From CAZMGG01 sp964565715 (GTDB lineage Bacteria; Planctomycetota; UBA1135; UBA2386), in contig CAZMGG010000052.1 of NCBI GenBank assembly GCA_964565715.1, forward strand, positions 1 through 34,202: a stretch of DNA of 34,202 nucleotides, given 5' to 3'. A program made the position numbers and the translations under genes. Under the pieces are notes generated by a model. That model was given only the letters and a program-made list of their open reading frames with translations, did not search any database and was not told the origin of the DNA. Below are positions 13,455 through 22,292 of this stretch, piece after piece. The first letter of the stretch is position 1. Every line of letters starts with the position of its first letter.

Positions 13455-14960
13455 TCAGCGGAGGTAGCGCAGGCCGGCGAGCAGCCAGGGCGGCAGCGCC
13501 CGGTGGCGGCCGCCCTCGGCGACCGTGCCGAGCGGCGACGTCGCGCGGCCCAGGCAGCGGCCGACGCTCCGCAGCGCCGCGGCGCGCAGGTCCACATCGG
13601 CCGTCTGCTCCGCCGCCGGCAGCAGCGCCAGCAGGGCGACCGGGGCTCCCGTGCGGCCCAGGGCCTCGGCGATGGCGGCGCGCGCCAGCGGCTCCGGATC
13701 GCGACGCAGGGCCGCCGCCAGATCGGCGACCGCGCCGGCGCCGAGGGCACGGGCCAGCACGTCGGCGGCGTGGCCCCGCACCGCCGGATCGGCGTGGTCG
13801 GCGAGCGTCCGCCGCAGGACCACGTGATCCGCCGGCGCGGCGAGCAGGCCGAGCGCGTCGATGGCCGAGGCCCGGCTGCGCGCACTGGCGCCCGAACGCG
13901 CGTCCAGGGCGGCCAGCACCGGCGCGCGCCCTTCGGCATCGTGCAGCAGGCCCGCGGCCAGCAGCCAGGCGCCGCCCCGGGACGGGTCGCTGGCGGTGCG
14001 CGCGTGGTCGCGGATCCGCGGCAGCAGCTCGACGGCGAGTTCCGGCGTGGCGGCGGCGGCGCAGAGGGCGCCGAGTCGCGCGCTCGGGCGTGACTCGCTC
14101 GCCGCGAGCCGCACGAGCGCGTCACCGATCCGGTCGGCGCGCACCAGGGTGAGGCTTCCCGCGCAGGCGGCGACGGTCGCCCGATCGGCGTCGGCGAGCA
14201 GCACGCGGGCCGTGTCCGGCCCCCAGCCATCGGCCAGCAGCGGCACCACGGCGGCGGCCGAAGCCCGGATGGCGGGCCGGCGGTCGTGGGCGAGGCCGAG
14301 CACGGTGCCGCCTTCGTCCGGCACGAGCGGCAGGGTCAGGATGGCCGCGGCGCGCAGTCCGGGCGGTGCGCCGGCGTCGGTGGCCAGCGGGCGGCAGGCT
14401 TCGGCCACGGCCAGCGAACGGCACGCGAGCGCGTGGACGGCGGCCGCCGTGGTCAGCTCCGCGTCGCCGAGTCCGGCCCGGGTCCAGCGTTCCACGACTG
14501 CGTCCACGCCGGGCATCGCGCGGTGGGCCTGGACATCGGCGAGCGCCAGGATGCACCAGGCCCTGGCCGAGCGATCCGCGGCGTCGATGTCGCCGCCGCC
14601 GCGGTGCAGCAACGCCAGCGTCGCCGCCGGGCCGCCGTGTGCGCCGAGCGCCAGGATGCCGCTCGCGGCCATGGCAGGGTCGGCGTCGTGCGCGAGCGTG
14701 GTCAGCGCCGCCACCGCGTCCCTGGCCTGCGCCCGGCCCAGCGCCAGGGCGGCGCCGGCGCGCACCTCCGGTTCGGGTGCCGCCAGGCCGGCGAACAGCG
14801 CGGCTGTGGCGCGGGCCCGCAGGGCGTCCAGGGGCGAAGTGGCGCCGGGGGCAACCTCGGCCGCGACCGGCGTCGCGTGGCCCGGCAGGTAGCGATCGCG
14901 ATTCCATTCCCAGAACGCGAACCAGGGCTCGTCCTCGTCACCGGCGACCGCCGTTCCCAT
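13455..14960 (-). CDS. HEAT-repeat protein, N-terminus interrupted by an in-frame TGA
   Basis: From the ATG at 14960 the protein has 501 residues. The first block (EDEPWFAFWEWNRDRYLPG) is a signature seen at the start of secreted planctomycete HEAT-repeat proteins. The rest is Ala/Leu-rich HEAT-type repeats of about 35 residues (RAGAALALGRAQARDAV, IRASAAAVVPLLADGW, RGHAADVLARALGAGAV, ARAAIAEALGRTGAPVA and others), a right-handed solenoid used for protein binding. This start gives no signal peptide. Exactly in frame upstream is a 52-codon reading with a signal peptide, separated from this ATG by one TGA and three codons. The gene is therefore probably one secreted protein broken by a nonsense codon or by a base error. 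No enzyme domain is seen. Confidence 0.78.
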   Translation of the reverse strand: MGTAVAGDEDEPWFAFWEWNRDRYLPGHATPVAAEVAPGATSPLDALRARATAALFAGLAAPEPEVRAGAALALGRAQARDAVAALTTLAHDADPAMAASGILALGAHGGPAATLALLHRGGGDIDAADRSARAWCILALADVQAHRAMPGVDAVVERWTRAGLGDAELTTAAAVHALACRSLAVAEACRPLATDAGAPPGLRAAAILTLPLVPDEGGTVLGLAHDRRPAIRASAAAVVPLLADGWGPDTARVLLADADRATVAACAGSLTLVRADRIGDALVRLAASESRPSARLGALCAAAATPELAVELLPRIRDHARTASDPSRGGAWLLAAGLLHDAEGRAPVLAALDARSGASARSRASAIDALGLLAAPADHVVLRRTLADHADPAVRGHAADVLARALGAGAVADLAAALRRDPEPLARAAIAEALGRTGAPVALLALLPAAEQTADVDLRAAALRSVGRCLGRATSPLGTVAEGGRHRALPPWLLAGLRYLR

Positions 14961-14969
14961 GCCTGCGCG

Positions 14970-15128
14970 TCAACCGGACGGCGGCGTGCTGATGCGGCCG
15001 GGGTCCGGGGCGTGCGCGACGCCGAGTGGTCCGCTGCGGGCGGCGGGCAGCACGCCGGGCGGGGGACCCTGGGCGGTGGCGGCGGCGAGCGCGGCGGTCA
15101 GGCCGGACAGCAGGAGGGGCAGACGCAT
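14970..15128 (-). pseudogene. Signal-peptide segment of the HEAT-repeat gene, cut off by TGA
   Basis: Reads MRLPLLLSGLTAALAAATAQ, then a Pro/Ala-rich linker GPPPGVLPAARSGPLG and ISTPPSG, then TGA. After TGA the same frame continues CGC GCA GGC ATG into the HEAT-repeat gene. A Sec signal with an A-x-A cleavage site is clear. A free-standing 52-residue secreted peptide is possible, but the exact frame and 9-bp gap make a single interrupted gene more likely. TGA followed by C is the leakiest stop context, so readthrough cannot be excluded. A one-base change to TGG or CGA would restore the full gene. Confidence 0.6.
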
Positions 15129-15283
15129 GGCGCCGCGCCCAGAACAAGCCGCGTGCCGTCCGTGCCTGCATGCGACGAGACGTCGTAAAATGCTGTCAAT
15201 AATCCACTTATGGAACAGTCGACAGGAGTCGGGCGGCGCCGGGCCGCAACCGGCCCGCGCCGATGGTTACCGCCGCGGAACGA

Positions 15284-15616
15284 TCAGGCTGGTTCGACGC
15301 GCACCGCGGTGCCATAGCACAGCACCTCGGCCACCCCCTGCATGAACTCGGTGGCGTCGTAGCGCACCGCCAGGATGGCGTTGGCTCCCTCCTGCTCGGC
15401 GTGCTGGAGCATCCGTTCGAAGGCCTGCGCCCGGGCCTGTTCGCAGACGGTCTCGTACTCCTTCACGTTGCCGGCGAAGATGCTGCGGAAGGCGCCGGTG
15501 ATGCCGCGGGCGATGCCCGGCGAGCGCACCACGATGCCGCGGACGACGCCGAGCTGCGCGGTGATCCGGTGGTCGGGGAGTTCGCTGGCGGTGGTGGTGA
15601 GGATGCGGCTTGGCAT
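15284..15616 (-). CDS. YbjQ/UPF0145 family protein
   Basis: 110 residues matching the YbjQ (PF01906) family: ILTTTASELPDHRITAQLGVVRGIVVRS at the start, the FAGNVKEYETVCEQARAQAFERMLQHA helix, then EQEGANAILAVRYDATEF and a VLCYGTAVRVEP end. Family members form pentamers and are described as heavy-metal-binding-like, but the function is unproven. Cytoplasmic, no signal peptide. The ATG at 15616 is seven bases after a TATCGT hexamer on the minus strand and no ribosome-binding site is visible, which suggests a leaderless mRNA. The 155 bp downstream (15129-15283) hold an A+T-rich patch near 15186-15212 but no gene. Confidence 0.9.
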   Translation of the reverse strand: MPSRILTTTASELPDHRITAQLGVVRGIVVRSPGIARGITGAFRSIFAGNVKEYETVCEQARAQAFERMLQHAEQEGANAILAVRYDATEFMQGVAEVLCYGTAVRVEPA

Positions 15617-15623
15617 GGCGCTG

Positions 15624-15629
15624 ACGATA
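15624..15629 (-). promoter_or_regulatory. -10-like box just before the YbjQ start
   Basis: TATCGT on the minus strand ends seven bases before the ATG at 15616. A start of transcription at the usual distance would coincide with the initiation codon. No good -35 is found at 16-18 bp. Confidence 0.32.
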
Positions 15630-15644
15630 CGCGCCGGGCCCGGA

Positions 15645-16631
15645 CTATTGCCCGCCGCGACGGGCGCCGAGGAGGACCGCCGACAGGCGCAGGTCCTCGC
15701 GACCCGGCCGCCAGGCCTCGAAGCCGAGCAGGCCGCCGGCGAGGCTCACGGGCGCGTTGGCGGCGGTGACCAGCAGGATCGAATCGAGCACCGGCGCGCC
15801 GTTGACCGTGGCCCGCACCGGCAGCAGCCAGCCCGGCGCATAGCGGTGGATGGGCATCCGGTCGGCGGTGCTCAGCGCCACCTCCTCGAAGCGCGGATCG
15901 AGCCCGAGGTTGATCCCCATGCCGAACAGCACCGCCAGCACCGGCTTGTCGGCCACGCGCCACAGGATCGGCGACAGCACCGGATCGTCCTGCAGGAGCG
16001 AGCCGATCAGGATCAGGCTGGCCATCGGCGCGGCGTAGGACTCGAGGCTCTGGAAGCCCGAACGCAGCCCCGGCAGCGCCGCGGCCCGTTGCGCGAGGTC
16101 CTGGCCCAGCAGGCCGCGGCTCGGCGGCAGCAGTCCCGCAGCCAGGGCGTCGCGGCCGAGTTCGGCGCGGCTGTTGCCGAGCTGGGCGCCGTCGGCGTCG
16201 TGCACCCGCAGGCGTACGCCGGCGATGCGCGTGCTGAAGCGGTACTGCGGCGGCGGGTCGCCCTTGTCGCCGGTGAGGACGAACGACACCGTCGACGAGG
16301 GGCTGACCGGCACGCCGAGGAACCGCTCGGCGATCCAGGTCGACAGCGGCATCTCGGCGTCCTCGATCTGCACGTGCAGCAGCCAGCGGCGGACCGTGTC
16401 GCCGTCCCGGAGGCGCAGGCCGAACAGCACCTCGTCGCCGTCGCGCCACTCGCGGTCGGCCGCCAGCGGCTCGATGCCGGGCAGCAGCGCCGCGGCGCCG
16501 GGGAACTCGTCGGCGCCGAGGTCGGCCAGCAGCACGGTGCCGTCCGGCGGCGGCGGCAGGGGTGCGCCGGCGCAGGCGCCCAGCCCGACGAGCGTCAGGG
16601 CACGCAGCGCCAGCACCACCGCCCGCCTCAT
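15645..16631 (-). CDS. Lipoprotein B of an undescribed paralogous family
   Basis: 328 residues with a clear lipoprotein signal (MRRAVVLALRALTLVGLGAC, lipobox LGAC). It is a paralogue of the protein at 9160-10122: both have FPGAAALL near residue 45, W..GD..LFGL.L......RWL, a DD..LS.ILW.V..KP.L block, L.PRF, and a C-terminal LLVT..N.P....GGLLG. Between these it carries its own stretches (STVSFVLTGDKGDPPPQYRFST). No known domain is recognised. Its ATG overlaps the TGA of valS (ATGA at 16631-16628), so it is translated in step with valS, an odd partner for an envelope lipoprotein and likely only a positional coupling. It ends about 28 bp before the YbjQ gene. Function unknown. Confidence 0.74.
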   Translation of the reverse strand: MRRAVVLALRALTLVGLGACAGAPLPPPPDGTVLLADLGADEFPGAAALLPGIEPLAADREWRDGDEVLFGLRLRDGDTVRRWLLHVQIEDAEMPLSTWIAERFLGVPVSPSSTVSFVLTGDKGDPPPQYRFSTRIAGVRLRVHDADGAQLGNSRAELGRDALAAGLLPPSRGLLGQDLAQRAAALPGLRSGFQSLESYAAPMASLILIGSLLQDDPVLSPILWRVADKPVLAVLFGMGINLGLDPRFEEVALSTADRMPIHRYAPGWLLPVRATVNGAPVLDSILLVTAANAPVSLAGGLLGFEAWRPGREDLRLSAVLLGARRGGQ

Positions 16632-19600
16632 CCGAGGTCCCGCAGGCTGTCCTGCACCGCCTGCAGCTGCTGCTGCAGGGCGGCGAGGTTCTGCCGCTCC
16701 TTCTCGATCACCGCCGGCGGCGCCTTCTGCACGAAGCCCACGTTGCAGAGCTTCCGCTCGATGCCGCCGATCTGTCCCTGCAGCTTGTCCTGCTTCGTGT
16801 GCAGCGTGTCGCGCTCCTTCTGCAGGTCGACCACGCCGAGCAGGAACTCCTTGCAGTCGCCGACCACGACGGTGGCGGAGTCGGCGGTGCGCTCGAGTCC
16901 GGGACCCACCTGCACCTCGCCGGCGCCGGCCATGTTGGCCAGCAGGTCCCGCACCGGGGCGAGGGCCGTGGCGGTGGCGCCGTCGGCCTGGATGCGCATC
17001 GGCACGCGCTCCCGGGGGGCGACCTGATAGCGCGCCCGCGCCTCGCGGATCGCGATCGTGACCTGCTGCATCAGCGTGATCTGCGCCTCCACCTCGGGGG
17101 CGTGGTGCTCGCGCGCCGGACTCGGCCACACCGCCCGCACCAGCAGGTCGCTCTGCGGCAGCAGCGACTCGACGCCGCGCCGCGGCGCCAGCTCGCCGAG
17201 CCGCTGCCAGAGGTTCTCGGTGACGAACGGCACGAACGGGTGCAGCAGGCGCAGGGTCTGGTCCAGCACCGCCGCCAGCACCTGCTGCGCCGCACCGCGG
17301 TCCGGCGATTCTGGCCGGAACCGCGGCTTGACCATCTCCAGGTACCAGTCGCACAGCTCATTCCAGAAGAAGTCGCGCAGGCGGCCGATGGCGAGCGCCG
17401 GGTTGTAGGCCCGCAGCGCCTCGTCCACCGCCAGGACCGCCGCCTGCAGCCGCGACAGGATCCAGCGATCCTCGATGGGCAGCGCCGCCGCCCGCAGGGC
17501 GGTGCAGCCGGTGCCCTCCAGGTTGAGGAAGGCGAAGCGCGCCGCGTTCCACAGCTTGTTGGCGAAGTTGCGCCCCACCTCGAAGCGGTCGCTGGTGGCC
17601 CGCGCCAGCGGCAGGCCCTCGTTCTGGTACTGGCCCACCAGGTCGAAGACCTGCTTCGTCTCCGGATCGACGTAGGTGCCGACGTAGGGGCCGGCCTTGG
17701 CGGTGGCCAGGTCGATCAGCCGCTCGGGCTCGCCGTCCCTGGGGAACGGCGAGATCGCCTGCACCGGCAGGCGGATGTCCTGGGTGCCGGTCTGCAGCTC
17801 GCACACCACGTAGCGCAGCGCGTCGGCGCCGTAGCGCTGGATGATGTCCAGCGGGTCGATGCCGTTGCCCTTCGACTTGGACATGCGCTCGCCCTTGCCG
17901 TCGAGGATCGTGGCGTGCAGGAACACGTCGGTGAAGGGGACGTCGCCGAGGTTGTAGAGGCCGGTGATCACCATGCGCGCCACCCACAGGGTGATGATGT
18001 CGCGTCCGGTGACCAGACAGCTGCCGGGGTAGTAGTACGACAGCGAATCGGCGGCGCCGTCGCGCGCACCCAGCGCCGTCTGGCCCGGGTCGACCCGGGC
18101 CGTGGCCGGATCGGGCCAGCCGAGCGTGCTGTGCGGCCACAGCGCCGAGCTGAACCAGGTGTCCAGCACGTCCGGGTCGAGCTGCAGGCCGGCGCCGGCC
18201 AGCATCGGCCCGATCTGCTGGTCGGTCGCCTCGTCGCGGAAGCAGATCTGCACCTCGACGGTGTCGGGCGCGTCGGCACCGCGCAGGGCCGCGAACGCGT
18301 CCTGCAGGCGCCAGCGGCGGCCGTCGTCGGCCACCACCCAGGCCGCGGCGTCGTCGCGCTGCAGCCAGGAGCCGAGCAGCGGCTGGATCTGCAGCAGCGC
18401 CGCCGTGGGCAGCGAGCCGCGCCACACCGGGATGCGATGGCCCCACCAGAGCTGGCGGCTGATGCACCAGTCGCGCTTCTCGGCGAGCCACTGGTCGTGC
18501 ATCTTGCGGTAGCGCTCCTGATCGGGATGGAACGCCACCGCCCGGCGCGGCGTGCCGTCCGGCAGCGGCGGCAGCGCGCCGGCGGACGCGTCGAGCGCCG
18601 CCTGCGCCAGGCCCGCGGTGCGGAACTCCTTCCCGGTGCCGCGCCCCATCAGCACGCCGCCCTCGACGTCGCCCATGTTCACGAACCACTGCCGGCTGAG
18701 CCACGGCTCGACGATGGTCTTGCTGCGGTCGCTGTGGTCGATCTCGATCTGCCGGTCCTCGACCTTCGCCACCAGGCCGAGCTCCTGCATGGCCTGCATC
18801 ACCGCCTCCCGGGCGGCGAAGCGGTCGAGGCCGCGGAAGCGGCCGCCGCGCTCGCTGATGCTGCCGTCCGCCGACAGCACGTTCACCGCGCCGATCTGCG
18901 GGTGCCGCTGCCAGACCGCGTAGTCGTTGGGGTCGTGGGCCGGCGTGATCTTCACGCAGCCGGTGCCGAGCGTCGGATCGGCCCACTCGTCGACGATCAG
19001 CGGGATCTCGCGGTCCACCAGCGGCAGCGCGATCCGGCGGCCGGCGCGGGCCATTGCCGCCACCTGCACGAGGTGCGGCAGCAGCTGGCGCTCGCGCTCG
19101 CGCAGACGCTCCAGTTCGGCGGTGGCGGCCGGGCGCTCCTTCGGTCCGGCCTCGGCGAGGCGCTGCTCCGCCGCGGCGATCGCCGCCGCCATCGCCGCCG
19201 CCGGGTCCGGATGCACCGCCACGGCCGTGTCGCCGAGCATGGTCTCGGGCCGCGTCGTCGCTACCGTCACGTGCTCCGGCTCGCCCGGCGCCGGGGCGAT
19301 CACCGGATAGCGCAGGTGGTGGAACTTGCCGTGCACCGTGGCCTTGTAGAGCTCGTCGTCGGCCACCGCGGTCTGCAGCGCGCAGTCCCAGTTCACCAGC
19401 CGGTAGCCGCGGTAGATCANNNNNNNNNNTCGCGGAACATGGCGAAGAACGTCCAGCGCACCGCGCGGGCGCACACCGCGTCCATCGTGAACCGCTGCCG
19501 ATCCCAGTCGCACGAGCAGCCCATCGCCTGCTGCTGCGTCACGATGCGCTTCTGCGACTGCTCCTTCCACGCCCAGATCCGCTCGATCAGGCCGTCGCGG

Positions 19601-19929
19601 CCCACGTCGTGCCGCGTCTTGCCCTCCAGTTCCTTCAGCCGCTTCTCCACCACGGCCTGGGTGGCGATGCCGGCGTGGTCGGTGCCCGCCTGCCACAGCG
19701 TGTTGTCGCCGCGCATCCTGTGCCAGCGGATCAGCAGGTCCTGCATGACGTTGTCCATCGCGTGGCCCATGTGCAGGGCGCCGGTCACGTTGGGCAGCGG
19801 CATCATCACGACGTAGCGTTCGTCGCGGGCGTCGGGCGCGGCGGCGAAGGCCTTCGACCCGAGCCAGGCGGCGGTGGCCAGGGGCTCCAGGGTCGCGGGG
19901 TCGTATCGGGTGGGCGGTTCGGTCGTCAT
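16628..19929 (-). CDS. valS: Valyl-tRNA synthetase (interrupted by a 10-N assembly gap)
   Basis: Class Ia synthetase that charges tRNA-Val and edits misactivated Thr. The N-terminal part has the HIGH motif as HMGH (PLPNVTGALHMGHAMDN) and AGTDHAGIATQ. The C-terminal part has KMSKS as MSKSK (GERMSKSKGNGIDPLDIIQRYG), the CP1 editing domain (TTRPETMLGDTAVAVHP, KITPAHDPNDYAVWQ) with a helical insertion of about 50 residues in it, an anticodon-binding domain, and the C-terminal coiled coil (DLQKERDTLHTKQDKLQG). The ten N at 19420-19429 shift the frame: upstream reads ...TFFAMFR and downstream LIYRGYRLVNWD. Aligning to ValS, about five residues plus two split codons (about 17 bases) are missing, so this is an assembly gap, not a real frameshift. 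The start at 19929 (MTTEPPTRYDP) is preferred; ATG at 19962 is possible. Confidence 0.95.
19420..19429. other. Ten-N scaffold gap inside valS
   Basis: The N-terminal half ends in frame with CGC GA (Arg, then Asp or Glu) and the C-terminal half resumes with TG ATC TAC (Leu-Ile-Tyr). ValS proteins have about five residues between these points, so roughly 17 bases are missing and ten N is a placeholder. Confidence 0.95.
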
Positions 19930-19990
19930 CGGGGGCGGAGAGTCTAGGCTCCCGGCCCCCATCAGGCACGAACGGGGCGCGGGGCCGGTC

Positions 19991-20464
19991 CTACTTGCCG
20001 GCCTTCCTGGTGTAGCGGCCGTTCATGAACAGCGCCCACTGCTCGCCGTCGGGCCCGTTCTCGATCGAGAAGTCCACCGTGCCGTCCTTGCGGAACGTGT
20101 AGGTGTAGCGGCTGTGGCCCATCTCGCAGGCGTGCTGGAACACCAGCTTGTTGCCCTTCCACTGGCCCTTGCTGACCGTGCCGGGCACGCCGCCCATCGA
20201 GTCCGACCAGTGCCACAGATAGCACTTCTCCTGGCTGTCGTAGCCGATCACGCCGTGGCCGCGGTAGCTGACCTTGCCGCCCCGCTTCTGCTCGTAGTCC
20301 TGGATGACGCCGAAGCCGTCCAGTGCGGCGCGGACCCGGTACTTGCCCTTGGCAGGGCCGCCCTCGTCCCACGGGCAGGGGTGCATGGTCTCGTCGCCGG
20401 TCCAGTCGCCGACCAGGGCTTCGAGCTTCTTGTGGAACTTGCCGGGCTTGGGGAGCTGCATCAT
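19991..20464 (-). CDS. DUF1579 family protein
   Basis: 157 residues. Features of DUF1579 are LEALVGDWTGDETMHPCPWD near residue 14, repeated beta strands with GKYRVRAALDGFGVIQDYEQ, GVIGYDSQEKCYLWHWSDSMG and SRYTYTFRKDGTVDFSIEN. This is a lipocalin-like beta-barrel family of unknown role, common in Planctomycetota. No signal peptide is present. The start at 20464 (MMQLPKPGKF) has GGAG about ten bases upstream; the next ATG at 20461 is equally possible. It is divergent from the VOC gene with 110 bp between them. Confidence 0.85.
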   Translation of the reverse strand: MMQLPKPGKFHKKLEALVGDWTGDETMHPCPWDEGGPAKGKYRVRAALDGFGVIQDYEQKRGGKVSYRGHGVIGYDSQEKCYLWHWSDSMGGVPGTVSKGQWKGNKLVFQHACEMGHSRYTYTFRKDGTVDFSIENGPDGEQWALFMNGRYTRKAGK

Positions 20465-20574
20465 CGGGATCGGTCTCCGTGGGGTGGGTTGCGGGCCGCG
20501 GATGGTGGCGCACCGGGCCCGTGCGCGGAAGAGGCTGGTGTCCGGCAACGGCGAAAGGCCATGATTCGGAGCCC

Positions 20575-21039
20575 ATGGCGACCCGGAAGAAAGCGTCCCG
20601 GTCCGCGCGCAAGCCCGTCCGCCGGCCCTCCCCGCACCTGACCTTCAACCACGCGATGGTCTACGTGGCCGACGTGGCCCGCGCGGTGGCGTTCTATCGC
20701 GACCGGCTCGGCTTCCGCGTGGTCGACGAGTATCCGGGCGCCTACGCCCGGCTGGTGGCGCCGCGGGGCGGGAACAGCCTCGCGCTCCACCGCAGCGAGC
20801 CCGGCATGCGCCTCGACCCGAAGGTGCACGGCATCCGGCTCTACTTCGAGGTGCGCGGCCTCGATGCCTTCTGCGCCCGGCTGGCGCGCGCGGGCGTGAA
20901 GTTCGAGCAGGAGCCGCGCGACATGCCGTGGGGTTGGCGTCACGCCTACCTGCGCGACCCCGACGGGCACGAGATCAGCCTCTACTGGGCCGGCCGGGCC
21001 CGCCTGCGGGCCACGGCCATGCACGACGACGAGGGCTAG
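20575..21039 (+). CDS. VOC superfamily (glyoxalase/bleomycin-resistance-like) protein
   Basis: 154 residues. After a basic N-terminal tail (MATRKKASRSARKPVRRPS) comes one two-module VOC fold: FNHAMVYVADVARAVAFYRDRLGFRVVDEY in the first module and GIRLYFEVRGLDAFCARLARAG, then WGWRHAYLRDPDGHEISLYW in the second. His in FNHAM and Glu in HEISLYW are the likely metal ligands. The enzyme class (lyase, isomerase, dioxygenase or resistance protein) is not evident. The basic tail is unusual and might bind nucleic acid. The ATG at 20575 follows GGAG by four bases and a -10-like CATGAT (20560-20565) by nine, so the leader is very short. Confidence 0.87.
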   Translation: MATRKKASRSARKPVRRPSPHLTFNHAMVYVADVARAVAFYRDRLGFRVVDEYPGAYARLVAPRGGNSLALHRSEPGMRLDPKVHGIRLYFEVRGLDAFCARLARAGVKFEQEPRDMPWGWRHAYLRDPDGHEISLYWAGRARLRATAMHDDEG

Positions 21040-21046
21040 ACCTGGG

Positions 21047-22015
21047 TCAGTTGCCGACGACGCCGCGCCCGTAGTTGCTGGTCAGCATGGCCAGCGCGTT
21101 CACCCCCGGCGCGATGACGGCGCCCTGGTTGAAGAACGTGAAGCCGGCGAGGCTCGGCTGGTTGGGCACCGCGATGGCCTGGGTGGCGGCGCCGGCCGGA
21201 TCCAGCAGCACCAGGGAGTTGCTGTCGGTGCTGGTGTAGGTGAAACAGCCGGGCGCGCCGAACACCACCAGGTCGACGGGGGTGGGCCAGGCCAGCCAGA
21301 ACGTGTCGTTGAAGCCCCAGGCCACGAAGCCGGCGAGGCCCGGCGTGCCGCCGGTGAGGTTGAGGGTGAACGACTGACCGAGTCGCGGCGCCGACGTGGC
21401 GGTGAGGGTCGGCACCGGCGTGCTGCCGGCCGCGCACTGCACGCGCAGGATCGGATTGCTCACCGAGCCCGACACCACCCAGGCGTTGGCCAGGTAGTTG
21501 GGACGCCGCCACCAGGGCGCGGTCGGGCCGGGGCTGCCGCCGTTGTTCTGCGGCGGCGCGATGGCGCTGAAGGCGTCGACGCCGAGCCAGAAGCACTCCC
21601 CGGGCTGCACGGTGACCGCCGGCGCGACGATGGTGGTGAACCAGCCGGCCGTGCCGCTCACGGTGATGGTGCCGGTGGCGGTCGCGGCGAAGGCCGGCGA
21701 CGAGTGGCTCAGGGCGCCGGCGCCGGCGTTGTCCAGGTAGATCGCGGTGTTGCCGGTGACGGTGCCGCCACCGTTGCTCTGGGTGAAGATCTCGAAGCCG
21801 ATGATCTGCATCGGCATGCCGGACGTGTTGGTGACCGGGTAGGCGTACTCGTTGGGCAGGCTGGCGATCCGCAGGGATGGCGCGGTGTCGTTCTGGGCGA
21901 TGCAGGCGCTGACCGGGCTGCCGTTGCAGCCCACGCCACGCAGGCTGTAGGAGGCGGTCTGGGCGGGGATCGTCGCGCCGAGCGCGACGCACACGAGGAG
22001 GGAGTGGCGGAGCAT
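21047..22015 (-). CDS. Secreted planctomycete-type beta-rich protein
   Basis: 322 residues with a Sec signal peptide (MLRHSLLVCVALGATIPAQT). The mature part is rich in Gly, Ala, Thr, Asn and Ser. An N-terminal block (IGFEIFTQSNGGGTVTGNTAIYL, PGECFWLGVDAF) resembles PEP-CTERM-like or jelly-roll extracellular modules. A C-terminal block (GAPGCFTYTSTDSNSLVLL, then AIAVPNQPSLAGFTFFNQGAV) matches a recurring motif in large families of secreted Planctomycetota proteins of unknown function. No anchor or sorting signal is seen. It converges with the VOC gene (8 bp apart). It may be part of the cell-surface coat; this is inference. Confidence 0.78.
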   Translation of the reverse strand: MLRHSLLVCVALGATIPAQTASYSLRGVGCNGSPVSACIAQNDTAPSLRIASLPNEYAYPVTNTSGMPMQIIGFEIFTQSNGGGTVTGNTAIYLDNAGAGALSHSSPAFAATATGTITVSGTAGWFTTIVAPAVTVQPGECFWLGVDAFSAIAPPQNNGGSPGPTAPWWRRPNYLANAWVVSGSVSNPILRVQCAAGSTPVPTLTATSAPRLGQSFTLNLTGGTPGLAGFVAWGFNDTFWLAWPTPVDLVVFGAPGCFTYTSTDSNSLVLLDPAGAATQAIAVPNQPSLAGFTFFNQGAVIAPGVNALAMLTSNYGRGVVGN

Positions 22016-22112
22016 GCGGGGGATGATGGGGCACGTGGGCCGTGGTGTCACCCCCGGTCGACGCCGGCCTACGCCGGCCTTCCGACCGCATCATGAGGGC
22101 TCGTCCCTGGGG

Positions 22113-22140
22113 TTGCCGGCGTCGGGACCGAGGCTACGAT
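22113..22140 (+). promoter_or_regulatory. Candidate sigma-70-type promoter of the 22176-23215 unit
   Basis: TTGCCG (22113-22118) and TACGAT (22135-22140) are 16 bp apart and each match four of six consensus positions. The expected start near 22147 gives a leader of about 30-40 bases before the small ORF, with GAGG at 22171-22174. Confidence 0.42.
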
Positions 22141-22175
22141 GCCGGCCGGGACGCGGCGCACTTTCTCCCCGAGGT

Positions 22176-22292
22176 ATGAGGCTGATGAAACCTGACTCTG
22201 ACGATGCCCGGCCAGGGCCTCGATGCTCTGGAGTCCCCGCCAAGAACATCACGTACGACTACGATTGCACCGCCTGTGAGGGTGGCCAATGA
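22176..22292 (+). CDS. Small Cys-containing protein, translationally coupled to the next gene
   Basis: 38 residues: MRLMKPDSDDARPGPRCSGV, then PAKNITYDYDCTACEGGQ. Three Cys are present, two as CTAC near the end, with an acidic and Tyr-rich neighbourhood, and there is no membrane segment. The ATG at 22176 or 22185 follows GAGG and a promoter-like element. Its TGA overlaps the ATG of the 22289 gene (ATGA), which is the strongest reason to believe it is translated. I do not recognise a family. It could be a true small protein or a leader peptide controlling the following gene. Confidence 0.42.
   Translation: MRLMKPDSDDARPGPRCSGVPAKNITYDYDCTACEGGQ

Noticed and set aside
14967..14969. In-frame TGA as selenocysteine
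   Set aside because: No SECIS-like hairpin is evident just after it, the position is in a low-complexity linker rather than an active site, and no redox motif is nearby.
15171..15199. Perfect TTGACA on the minus strand (15199-15194) as promoter of the HEAT-repeat gene
   Set aside because: No acceptable -10 at 16-18 bp (GTCGCA, TCGCAT). It remains possible with another sigma factor, but I do not call it.
16562..19816. Very long open frame on the plus strand opposite valS and lipoprotein B
   Set aside because: It is the antisense shadow of well-supported genes in GC-rich DNA; its product is a His/Arg/Gln/Ala-rich sequence with no domains.
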